Assembly: GCF_042100115.1 (NCBI RefSeq)
Contig: NC_091278.1
Location: forward strand, 1-64,000
Length of the DNA: 64,000 nt
From: Alternaria dauci
Taxonomy: Eukaryota > Ascomycota > Dothideomycetes > Pleosporales > Pleosporaceae
Reading direction: 5' to 3'
Below, in pieces: positions 1 through 8,413 of the stretch (the stretch's first letter is position 1; each line of letters begins with the position of its first letter). The notes below the pieces were generated by a model that was given only the letters and a program-made list of their open reading frames with translations, was not told where the DNA came from and ran no database searches. Position numbers and translations under genes: made by a program.

Positions 1-174
1 GCAATTAAGAAAGGTGAAGAATTTGAGAATGAGCTATCGATAGGCAAGAGTGGCAGTGGAATACAGCAAGTTTGCAGGGGAAGGGACGATTGGGAATGCG
101 ACTTTTGTGGAATAGAATGCTTCTGCTGGACTGTCGAGGCGGGAATGACTGAAGTTTGATGACATTAGCCAAGC
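1..174. other. Unique sequence distal to the telomere tract
   Basis: This stretch is normal-complexity sequence with no recognisable gene. It sits on the outer side of a CCCTAA tract whose orientation says the chromosome end should lie to the left. It may be a chimeric join in the assembly, the scar of a chromosome fusion, or sequence beside an interstitial telomere tract. The sequence alone cannot separate these. Confidence 0.6.
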
Positions 175-176
175 TG

Positions 177-334
177 ACCCTAACCCTAACCCTAACCCTA
201 ACCCTAACCCTAACCCTAACCCTAACCCTAACCCTAACCCTAACCCTAACCCTAACCCTAACCCTAACCCTAACCCTAACCCTAACCCTAACCCTAACCC
301 TAACCCTAACCCTAACCCTAACCCTAACCCTAAC
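177..334 (-). repeat. Telomeric repeat tract (CCCTAA)n
   Basis: About 26 uninterrupted copies of CCCTAA on the plus strand, that is TTAGGG on the minus strand, the usual telomere repeat of filamentous ascomycetes. The length of about 158 bp is what a complete fungal telomere often shows. The orientation places the chromosome terminus on the left side of the window. Confidence 0.95.
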
Positions 335-664
335 GGTTACAGCTTCTTAGTTACTTAGGGCTTCTTAGTTACTTAGGGCTTCTTAGTTATTTAAGGCTTC
401 TTAGTTATTTAGGGCTTCTTAGTTACTTAGGGCTTCTTAGTTATTTAGGGCTTCTTAGTTATTTAGGGCTTCTTAGTTACTTAGGGCTTCTTAGTTATTT
501 AGGGCTTCTTAGTTATTTAGGGCTTCTTAGTTATTTAGGGCTTCTTAGTTACTTAGGGCTTCTTAGTTATTTAGGGCTTCTTAGTTATTTAGGGCTTCTT
601 AGTTACTTAGGGCTTCTTAGTTACTTAGGGCTTCTTAGTTACTTAGGGCTTCTTAGTTACTTAA
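335..664 (+). repeat. 18-bp subtelomeric minisatellite containing TTAGGG
   Basis: About 17 tandem copies of the unit ttagggcttcttagttac, with C/T variation at the last base and one or two TTAAGG variants. Each unit contains one TTAGGG hexamer on the plus strand, so the hexamer is inverted relative to the adjacent telomere tract. Most copies are near identical, which suggests recent homogenisation. Confidence 0.9.
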
Positions 665-2100
665 GGCTTTTAAGATTAATTTATATTAAAGTTAAAGTAA
701 AATAGTAGTAAAGTTTATATTTATTTTATTCTTATAATATTATTAGCTATATAGTAATATAAATAATAAAACTATATACTTTAGAAATAAATCTTACTAT
801 TAGTAATAAAGGATTTAAAAAACTATACTAACTATTACTTAAAATACTTAAAAACTCTTTTTTTAAATAAAATAAAAAAAAATTTATTTTTACCTTAAAT
901 CTTTTATTAACTTTTAATAAATACTACTTTTAAAATTATTTCTTTCTACTAGTTTACTTAATTAAAAATAGCTATATAGTTAGAAGTAGTATATAAAAGG
1001 CTATACTTAAGGAGCTATTATATAAGTATACTATTATTTTATTAAATAAGAAAAGAAGTTAAGGAAAGCTATAGTTTAAAAGTTATTTAGGAAGTAGTAG
1101 CTTAGAGTATTATTTATTTAGTTTACTAGTATAGAATCTAAGTAAACTACTTACTACTTAGATTCTATAAGTAGTATACTTTATATATATAACTAAGATC
1201 CTATTAAGGAATAAACTAATTAGGCTTTAGCTTATTATATAGTAAGTTAATTAGAAGTAACTAGTTATTATAAAATAATAAATTATAAAAAACTACTTCT
1301 TATTTTTTAAATAACTATACTTAGTAGTTACTAATACTTTATTATACTTTTTTTTCTTAAAGAAAAAATACTAAATTTTTATAAAATATTTTTTATTTTA
1401 AAGTATTAAATATTTTATTCTTTTACTTTATAAATATCTTTATCTTAAATATAAGTTATACTCTTTTCTTCTTTTTATAAAGTAGTTAAAAGTTATTAAA
1501 TCTAAGTAAACCTTTATATAAGAATATAGATAAATAAAAAAGTAAAAAAATCTTATTTAATATATTACTATATACTATATACTTACCCTTAGTTAAGTAA
1601 AATAAATAACTTTTTTTAAAAGGTTTCTTAATTATAGTAAAACTTTATAAATTCTTAATCTTTATTTAAGTTTTATATATAGTAGTATAAATTTCTTTTA
1701 TAAAGATAATATAAGAAAGTCTTACTTAGTAGTAACTAGTATTTAGTTAATATAGCTTTAAACTATCTTTACTTATTACTTAATTAAATACTTAATAACT
1801 TTATTCTTACTTTAGTATTTATTATTCTACTTATTTAAATAAAATTTAATTTAACTAGCTTTATTTTATACTTTTTCTTTATTTATTACTTTATTATTAT
1901 AAAGTAAAAGTAGTCTAGTTTTATTACTTCTATAGTAATATTATTAAATAATAAATAAGAAAGAAAAAAATTAATTATTATAAATATATTTAGTAGAAAG
2001 TATATTTTTTAAAGATATAGTAAAAGGATTACTAACTATTTATACTAATAGATATATAAATTTTTAAAAGATTAGGTAATACTAACTTTAATATTTATTA
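665..2100. other. AT-rich RIP-mutated block
   Basis: Extremely AT-rich DNA with no open reading frame of note and sequence dominated by TA, TTA and TAA. It looks like an old transposon or duplicated subtelomeric gene destroyed by repeat-induced point mutation. No family can be recognised. Confidence 0.75.
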
Positions 2101-2345
2101 AAAGTTACTATAATATAAACCTTAACTTACTATAATATAAACCTTAACTTACTATAATATAAACTGTAACTTACTGTAACATAAACCTTAACTTACTATA
2201 ACATCAACCTTAACTTACGGCAACATCAACCGCAACTTACTGCAATATTAACCGCAACTTACTATAACATGAACCGCAACTTACTGCAACATCAACCGCA
2301 ACTTGCTGCAACATGAACCTCAACTTGCTGCAACATCAACCGTGA
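2101..2345 (+). repeat. 22-bp tandem array with a left-to-right mutation gradient
   Basis: Roughly eleven copies of a 22-bp unit. The left copies read with tataatataaaccttaac and the right copies with tgcaacatcaaccgcaac, so C and G are progressively replaced by T and A towards the AT-rich block. The array marks the edge of the RIP domain. Confidence 0.8.
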
Positions 2346-2896
2346 TATATCGTAATGTATAATACAACATACTATAGTACATATTACCAACTATTGTACC
2401 ACCTATTGTACCTTACTATACTACATATTACAGCTTTATACACCCGTATAAGTTCTACATACAGTATATTATTACTTCTCCTCCAAAATCCTCTTCTGCC
2501 TTAACTCCTCTTCTCCCCAACGTAGCCGCAACTCTCCAGAACCGCTTGAAGTTCAGGGCTTTACTTCCAACCCATCTATTGTCAAACATATACAGCTGCA
2601 TACGGTGAACTCAAGGTGTTTAGGAAACACACCTTTACCGCGATTTATTACAGTGTCTTTCAACAGTGTTGTGCTTGCGTCTTTTACCAGCACGTTTATT
2701 ATTTTGATACAGTGTATTATCACTTTAAGAGGAATAGAGTAAGCGCATAAACTCTTACTCTACTACTTCTCTTCATTACTACGTACTGGCTTTCAAAGAA
2801 CAAGAAGAGATCGATATTAGCCTAGTCCCACACTATCCTACTGGGAGGCTTGTCTTCCTTGATCTCCAAATCACCTCCAGCGTCTCTAGAACCTTT
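2346..2896. other. Intergenic region downstream of the SF1 helicase
   Basis: No gene is seen here. The region contains one copy of a dispersed 120-bp repeat (listed separately) and otherwise unremarkable sequence that returns to normal base composition. Confidence 0.6.
2588..2707 (+). repeat. Dispersed 120-bp repeat, copy 1
   Basis: This sequence is repeated at 63482-63599 with only a handful of differences, mostly transitions. It contains the hairpin-forming segment ggtgtttaggaaacacacc. No clear target duplication flanks this copy, whereas the second copy has one of 14 bp. It may be a SINE-like or other small non-autonomous element. Confidence 0.8.
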
Positions 2897-5800
2897 TCAA
2901 TCGTACTGGTTCCAGTCGTGTGCTACGTTGCTGCACTGATCTCCACCGTGACCCTCATCATTGCCGGCGTGATCCTCATCATCGTCAGCGTGATCCTCAC
3001 CCTCTGGCTTGTCCTTGGCTTCGTCTCCACCATCGTCGGCGTGATCCTCACCCTCTGGCTTGTCCTTGGCTTCGTCTCCACCATCGTCGGCATGATCCTC
3101 ACCCTCTGGCTTGTCCTTGGCTTCGTCTCCACCATCGTCGGCGTGATCCTCACCCTCTGGCTTGTCCTTGGCTTCGTCTCCACCATCGTCGGCGTGATCC
3201 TCACCCTCTGGCTTGTCCTTGGCGTCATCCCGATTCCAGTCATCTCCACCGGAATAGAAAGGAATCCCATCATCATTTGGCTTGTCCTTGGCGTCATCCC
3301 GATTCCAGTCATCTCCACCGGAATAGAAAGGAACCCCATCATCATTTGGCTTGTCCTTGGCGTCATCCCGATTCCAGTCATCTCCACCGGAATAGAAAGG
3401 AACCCCATCATCATTTGGCTTGTCCTTGGCGTCATCCCGATTCCAGTCATCTCCACCGGAATAGAAATCAATTCCATCACCGTCGACGGGGGAGGCTGTG
3501 GAAAATGTGGGGAGAGGTCCGTAGTTGGCATCGGGAAACATCTTTATGGGCTCTTCAGTGGCCTGAGAGCCCGCAGCGAAGGCCTCTATATGCTCGGCGA
3601 CATTGAACGGGGGGTTGAACTCGCACCAACCTTGAGCCAATTCTGGATCAACGTGCAATTGGATGGCGGATTTTCGGTCTAGGCACCATTTCCAAACCTT
3701 GTAGTAGGCGAGCTTGACGTACCGCTTGTCCTTGTCGGTCGCACCAGTGTATTCGGCGAGGACGCTCACAGGATTACCAACGATAACGAGGAGGGAACGC
3801 GCGCGTCCAACGGCTAGGAGCATTCGTGTGGTATGCTTGACGAAACCGAGGTCGCCAGCGTTGGTGGTGTCGAATACAATACCTTCCTTCTCGGCGCCCT
3901 GCATTTTGTCGACTGTGAAGACTTCGACGTCTCGCAGCTGGACGCTAAGTTTGAACAGCTCCTCCTCGTCAACCTGATTGGCTAAGTGCTCCATGAATCT
4001 AGCCAATACGAAGCGGATAGCGGCAACTTGCGCTACATACGGGGTGATGATAGCGACCTGCTTACCAGAAAACCCGCCAGCGATCATCTTGCAGACGGCC
4101 CGGAGGGTATAGGGAATGAAGTCCTTGTTGTAGCGAGACTTGGTGGCACCGACGATGTCGTGGCTACCTTTGACGCTGACGAAGATGACGCGATGGCCGG
4201 AGGAAATGTTGAACTGCTCCATCGCGATCTCCATGGCGCGAATGTTTTCTTCCCGGTCATCTACCCCGGGGGCCACTTCCATACGGCCACGAGGAAGGAT
4301 GTGGTTGGTGAGAGCGTTGATGTCGGAATTGAAGCGGTACTGTGTGTGCAGGTAAATAGTGGTACAGCCGCCTAGCATCGCACGATGGAAGAAAGGTAGG
4401 TCCTGCTGATCACTGAAGACGTGACGTTCCTCCGAACCACCGGCAGCAGAAGGCTTTGGCTGATGGATATCGCCGAAGAACAGGTGGGGTGTTATGGCCT
4501 TGCGCTCGACCATCAGCGGGCCCTCGTTATTATAGGCGTGCGTGTACACGAGAGGAGCGAGCGTGCTTGACTCGCTTGACTTGCCAGCCTCGTCGTGATG
4601 AACGGCATACGGCTGCTCGAGCGTATGAGTACGCGGCTGCGAGATTACGTCGGAGGTCATGCCAATGGCTACGGCCAGTTGAGCGAGGTCCCTAATGATC
4701 TCGTTGGTGAGAGCAGTCAGTCGGCGCATGTCATCGGCGTCGAATTCTTGGCCTGAAGCATAGAGGTCGAGCTGAAAACGGAAATCGCGGTACTTTTTTG
4801 GTTGGGCGATTTCGTGTACCACTAACTCGTTCGTATCGGCATTACGCTCCGGCACTCCGGCGAGGCGCAGAACCCACGCACCCTCCGACAGCATTTCCAA
4901 CTGAAGTCGCTTGTCGGTGAAAGACGACTTTGTCTCGGACGTCTCAAGAAGGATGCGGAATTGCGAGTCCACTGTCAGTGCGTCAAGGAACGCCATGGTC
5001 CGCCTGTCTTCACTGGACTTCTCCTGGTAAGCCGCTGCCTGCTCTTTCAGCTGGTCCTTGGTGAAGTGCTCTTCTTCGATGTATTCAAAGTAGGGCGGCT
5101 TCTCGTTCTTTAGCAGGACGTTGCGAGCAGCTTCGGACTCCTTGCGAACAACCGCTGTCTCCGTCTCTTTCATATGGCGTCGGATTACGATAGGGAAACG
5201 TGCCTGGATGCCAGCGGCCTTGAGCTCCTTCCGTCGCTCTAGGCAGGCCGTGTAGATCCTGAGCATAGCGTCGTCGAGCTGCTTGTTCAACGGCGACGTG
5301 ACCCAGAAAGCAGCAAGGCGACCAAGGCCATGGATAACGCCAGTTTGTTGAGCCTCGTAGTGCGCAACAGCCAGAGCCTCGATGATGCGTGTCTTGCCAA
5401 CGCCACCAGGACCTTGGATGAGCGCTACACCACCGGCAAGGGCGCGAAGCTTCTGCAAAACGTCGGGTTGGAGTGAGCGGTTCAGACGCTCCATGATGCT
5501 GTCCTTAGCACCGTTGTCTCCCAAATACGCGAACATGCCGGCGAAGTAGTCCACGATCTTGTCGTCTGGGAAGCGAAGGTAGGAGTTGTGGAGGATTTGA
5601 GTGACATCGCTAAAGGCATCGCCGCCTCGGAAGTAATGGTTAAGGGCGTTGATCTGGCGCTTGATTCCCACGGTGGCAGGGTTCAAGCGAGCAAAGACGT
5701 AGATGCCGCGAAGCTTACGCAATGCCTCTTCAGCTTCAGGCAAAGTACGATAGTTAAATGCACAGCTGTAGTGAACGCCCTCCTTGAACAGGGGCTGCTC

Positions 5801-6487
5801 GGCGAAGGATGCACCCAAGCGAGGGCGGTAGAGAAAGCCGCCTATGTAGCTAGCGGGCGTGATGCCTGCGGACGGTTTGATCTCAAATCGCCAGGTGTCC
5901 GCTTGCTCCTGGTAGGGACTGAACTGGATGTCCACGAAGGCGCCCTCGCGGTAGCTGGCGCCCTCTGGTACCCTGAGCTCGGCGTAGTATAACCGGTCAC
6001 CGCCGCCGCGAACCTTCATAATCTTGGTGTCGGTGATCTCGAAACCCTTCTGCTTGGCGGCCTTGCGCAGTTCGTGGACAAGGTTCTGGTAGTGCACGGT
6101 GACGTACTGTGTGTTGTTCTGGAATGCCCACTGGGGAGGGACCTTGAATCCTTTCGGCTGCTTGTCGACAGAGATCTCCATGCCAGTCTGAGGGTTGACA
6201 CGACAGTCCTTCCAGTAGAGCAGAATCGGGTCGTTCTTGTATTGAGCTTGCATCTCTTTGTACACGGTATCTATGCGCTCTTGTGCTGACTCTGTGGCGA
6301 CCGTGAAGAAGTGCAGCACGGTGCCCTCGCCGCCATTCTCGAGGATATCGCGAGCACGATGGATGACTTCATCGAAGATCCCAAAGTTCTGGTGGGAGAA
6401 GAACCCCAATCCGTAGAGGGGGCGGGAGTTCAGAGGTTGTCCGTCAGGTTGTTCGGTTTGGAGGTCGAAGCGGAAGTGTAGGAGCAT
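2897..6487 (-). CDS. Superfamily 1 (UPF1-like) helicase with acidic repeat tail
   Basis: A 1196-aa single-exon protein. The helicase core follows an N-terminal region of about 340 residues with no recognised domain. Visible motifs are a Walker A (GPGGVGKT, about residue 358), a DEAG Walker B near 630, a GDIHQP motif III near 668, FTVDKMQGAEKEG (motif V) near 856 and VGRARS (motif VI) near 889. This order is typical of the SF1B AAA_11/AAA_12 group. The C-terminus is an acidic tail of two in-frame repeats: four units of 23 aa and five of 17 aa. It is the gene nearest the telomere, and helicases are common in fungal subtelomeres. It lies 48 bp downstream of the zinc-knuckle gene on the same strand. 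The precise role is not known; DNA or RNA unwinding is inferred from the family. Confidence 0.85.
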   Translation of the reverse strand: MLLHFRFDLQTEQPDGQPLNSRPLYGLGFFSHQNFGIFDEVIHRARDILENGGEGTVLHFFTVATESAQERIDTVYKEMQAQYKNDPILLYWKDCRVNPQTGMEISVDKQPKGFKVPPQWAFQNNTQYVTVHYQNLVHELRKAAKQKGFEITDTKIMKVRGGGDRLYYAELRVPEGASYREGAFVDIQFSPYQEQADTWRFEIKPSAGITPASYIGGFLYRPRLGASFAEQPLFKEGVHYSCAFNYRTLPEAEEALRKLRGIYVFARLNPATVGIKRQINALNHYFRGGDAFSDVTQILHNSYLRFPDDKIVDYFAGMFAYLGDNGAKDSIMERLNRSLQPDVLQKLRALAGGVALIQGPGGVGKTRIIEALAVAHYEAQQTGVIHGLGRLAAFWVTSPLNKQLDDAMLRIYTACLERRKELKAAGIQARFPIVIRRHMKETETAVVRKESEAARNVLLKNEKPPYFEYIEEEHFTKDQLKEQAAAYQEKSSEDRRTMAFLDALTVDSQFRILLETSETKSSFTDKRLQLEMLSEGAWVLRLAGVPERNADTNELVVHEIAQPKKYRDFRFQLDLYASGQEFDADDMRRLTALTNEIIRDLAQLAVAIGMTSDVISQPRTHTLEQPYAVHHDEAGKSSESSTLAPLVYTHAYNNEGPLMVERKAITPHLFFGDIHQPKPSAAGGSEERHVFSDQQDLPFFHRAMLGGCTTIYLHTQYRFNSDINALTNHILPRGRMEVAPGVDDREENIRAMEIAMEQFNISSGHRVIFVSVKGSHDIVGATKSRYNKDFIPYTLRAVCKMIAGGFSGKQVAIITPYVAQVAAIRFVLARFMEHLANQVDEEELFKLSVQLRDVEVFTVDKMQGAEKEGIVFDTTNAGDLGFVKHTTRMLLAVGRARSLLVIVGNPVSVLAEYTGATDKDKRYVKLAYYKVWKWCLDRKSAIQLHVDPELAQGWCEFNPPFNVAEHIEAFAAGSQATEEPIKMFPDANYGPLPTFSTASPVDGDGIDFYSGGDDWNRDDAKDKPNDDGVPFYSGGDDWNRDDAKDKPNDDGVPFYSGGDDWNRDDAKDKPNDDGIPFYSGGDDWNRDDAKDKPEGEDHADDGGDEAKDKPEGEDHADDGGDEAKDKPEGEDHADDGGDEAKDKPEGEDHADDGGDEAKDKPEGEDHADDDEDHAGNDEGHGGDQCSNVAHDWNQYD
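2930..3480 (-). repeat. Coding minisatellites (51-bp and 69-bp units) in helicase tail
   Basis: Two adjacent arrays within the helicase reading frame: five near-perfect 51-bp units encoding KPEGEDHADDGGDEAKD and four near-perfect 69-bp units encoding a 23-aa unit ending in DDWNRDDAKD. Both unit lengths are multiples of three, so copy-number change keeps the frame. The strong similarity between copies implies recent expansion. Long overlapping open frames on the other strand here are by-products of the repeats. Confidence 0.9.
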
Positions 6488-6535
6488 CCCTAGTTCGCTG
6501 AGTGCAAGCTTACTAGCAGCTCGCTTAACATCTTC

Positions 6536-7303
6536 TTAGGAAACCCTTGAGGTGAAGAACTCATCGGTGATCTTCATGGGAAGTACAGTGCAGTTGACGA
6601 TGTTGTGGGCTGTCAGGGTAATGGAGGCTGCCCGATGAGCGTGGCCACGGAGGGTGATACTAGCGTCGTCGCTCGGATAGGAAATATCCATCTCTACACT
6701 AACGGAGGAGACATAGTAAGGGATCTTCCGAGTGAATAACTTTGTTGTGAAGCTAGGTTTATCCAGTGGTGGGGCCATGGTTTGGGCAGGAGGAAGCTCG
6801 TCTTTGCCATCCTTGGAGACGTCCTCCTTGGAGACGTCCTCCTTGGAGGCGTCCTCCTTAGGAGCACGAAACTTGCGGGTTTTGATCGGCTGGGGATAGA
6901 AGCAATCCGAGGCAACGTGGCCGAGACGGTTACAGCCGTTGCACCTAGGGCCCTGGTCTGCTGCTGGCTCACTAGGGCATTGCTTGGAGAGGTGCCCGTG
7001 ACCACCGCAGTTGAAGCACTCGTTCGTGGGACAGTCGCGGTAGACATGGCCAACCTCGCCGCAGTTGGAACACGCTTGCTGTTCGAGCTTCTTGGGGCAA
7101 TCTTTGGCCCTGTGGCCTGGTTCTTTGCAGGTGAAGCAGGCGTGCTTCTCTCGGTCAGGGGCGTCGGGAAGGCCTCCGAGCTGGACAGAGTCTTTGCCGG
7201 GTGCCTCCAAGACAGCAATGCCCTGGTCGTAGACTTCTGTATCATGCGGCGCCGACGTCGGCCGGTCATTGACCATGTAGTGCATGACAGACTGGTCGGC
7301 CAT
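6536..7303 (-). CDS. CCHC zinc-knuckle protein
   Basis: About 255 aa from the ATG at 7303; an upstream in-frame ATG at 7333 would add ten residues and cannot be excluded. Four CCHC knuckles (CX2CX4HX4C) occur in a row: CFTCKEPGHRAKDC, CSNCGEVGHVYRDC, CFNCGGHGHLSKQC and CNGCNRLGHVASDC. These resemble the single-stranded nucleic-acid binding knuckles of CNBP/Gis2 and retroviral-type Gag proteins. A short KEDVSKEDVSKD-type repeat precedes a C-terminal half with no recognised domain. The gene sits just upstream of the SF1 helicase on the same strand and is divergent from the SNF2-like gene, so the three may act together on nucleic acid at the chromosome end. That link is inference from position. 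Confidence 0.8.
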   Translation of the reverse strand: MADQSVMHYMVNDRPTSAPHDTEVYDQGIAVLEAPGKDSVQLGGLPDAPDREKHACFTCKEPGHRAKDCPKKLEQQACSNCGEVGHVYRDCPTNECFNCGGHGHLSKQCPSEPAADQGPRCNGCNRLGHVASDCFYPQPIKTRKFRAPKEDASKEDVSKEDVSKDGKDELPPAQTMAPPLDKPSFTTKLFTRKIPYYVSSVSVEMDISYPSDDASITLRGHAHRAASITLTAHNIVNCTVLPMKITDEFFTSRVS

Positions 7304-8413
7304 GCTGGACGATATGCAAAAACAGAGTTTCAACGGTAGGTGAGACTTTGTTTCTATACGGACAGCACATCGTTAGCAATCGATCAGCGGAACAGGAGGC
7401 CACAACAACTTACCGACAAGGGTCAATGGGTAGGTAGAGATATCGACGTTGAGAGTGGTTTGCTTTCAAGAGAAGCAATTCGGGGAAGGTGTCAAGTAGT
7501 TGGTGTGGAGGAAAGTGTTATTTGTGCAGGACTAGGTAGCGCGAGCGCGAGAGACGCTAACGCCAAGCAAATTTTGCGTTGCTCACCTTGGGTTGTGCGT
7601 GAGGAAGCGAGGAGCAAGATAAAGACACGTGAAAAGAAGGATTGGATGGAGAACGATAGGGACGCGAAGAGGATATGGGGATCACCCGAGTTCTACAAGT
7701 TGGTACCAAGAGACAGAAGTGGACAGCCAGTCGACCTTTGGGCAATAGGAAGATAACTATCGGACCGGCCATACAAATAAGCGAGGACATGCCAAGGTGA
7801 ATGGGAGATCTAGCGAGCGTCAAGGCCACAGCAATGCGCAGCGTGTAGCCGGCTACGTCTTGGCTCTCTCCTTCGCGACTACAGTTAGTCCTACGGCTGG
7901 GTGATCCCCATATCTCTTTTCGCTTTCTTTTGTTTGGTTCTATCAACTTCTATGCTCGATTCAGTTCACGATGACGGCCAGAACTGCGTTTGGGTGATCC
8001 CCATGTCTCTCCCTACTTTCCCTGCTCCTTGTCTCTCTTCTCCCTCTGCTCGCTTTCTATACACTCGGGTGATCCCCATATCTTTTATCAACTTTCTCTG
8101 TTTCGCGCGTACGCAACGTGAGCCCGCGTCAGAGTCTTGTGCGCTGTACCCGCAATGCTCAACAGTGAGCGCTCACGCCAGAACCGGGTGGCTATACTAT
8201 GCCCTACTCCTGGTCATCGTTCTACTAGGCTCAGTACGGGCGACGAGGCTAAAATTACTGGGAGCTTCCCCTTTCACTTTTCACCGCTCTCCGGCTGTTT
8301 CCTCGCGCATGTTGCCACAACACGAACGTTGCGACGCTCGCCGCAACACCACCCACCCACCACGTACCGCAGCATCGTCAACCTGCATACACCTTCTACC
8401 ACGGGTGACTAGG
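7304..8413. promoter_or_regulatory. Divergent intergenic region with a four-times repeated motif
   Basis: About 1.1 kb between the divergent zinc-knuckle and SNF2-like genes. The motif GGGTGATCCCCATATC occurs on the plus strand at 7899-7914 and 8067-8082, with one mismatch at 7992-8007, and inverted at 7673-7688. It is flanked by pyrimidine-rich stretches. Position and repetition suggest a shared regulatory element, though a duplicated non-regulatory sequence is possible. The plus frame is open from 7901 into the downstream gene, but it has no protein-like character before 8414. Confidence 0.55.

Noticed and set aside
156..350. 64-codon open frame with Leu-Thr repeats
   Set aside because: It is a translation of the telomere tract.
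2918..3682. Long plus-strand and alternate minus-strand frames over the helicase tail
   Set aside because: They are by-products of in-frame 51- and 69-bp repeats in the helicase gene; they have no independent coding features.
7901..8413. In-frame upstream extension of the SNF2-like gene
   Set aside because: It overlaps the repeated promoter motif and has low-quality composition; the ATG at 8414 begins protein-like sequence.
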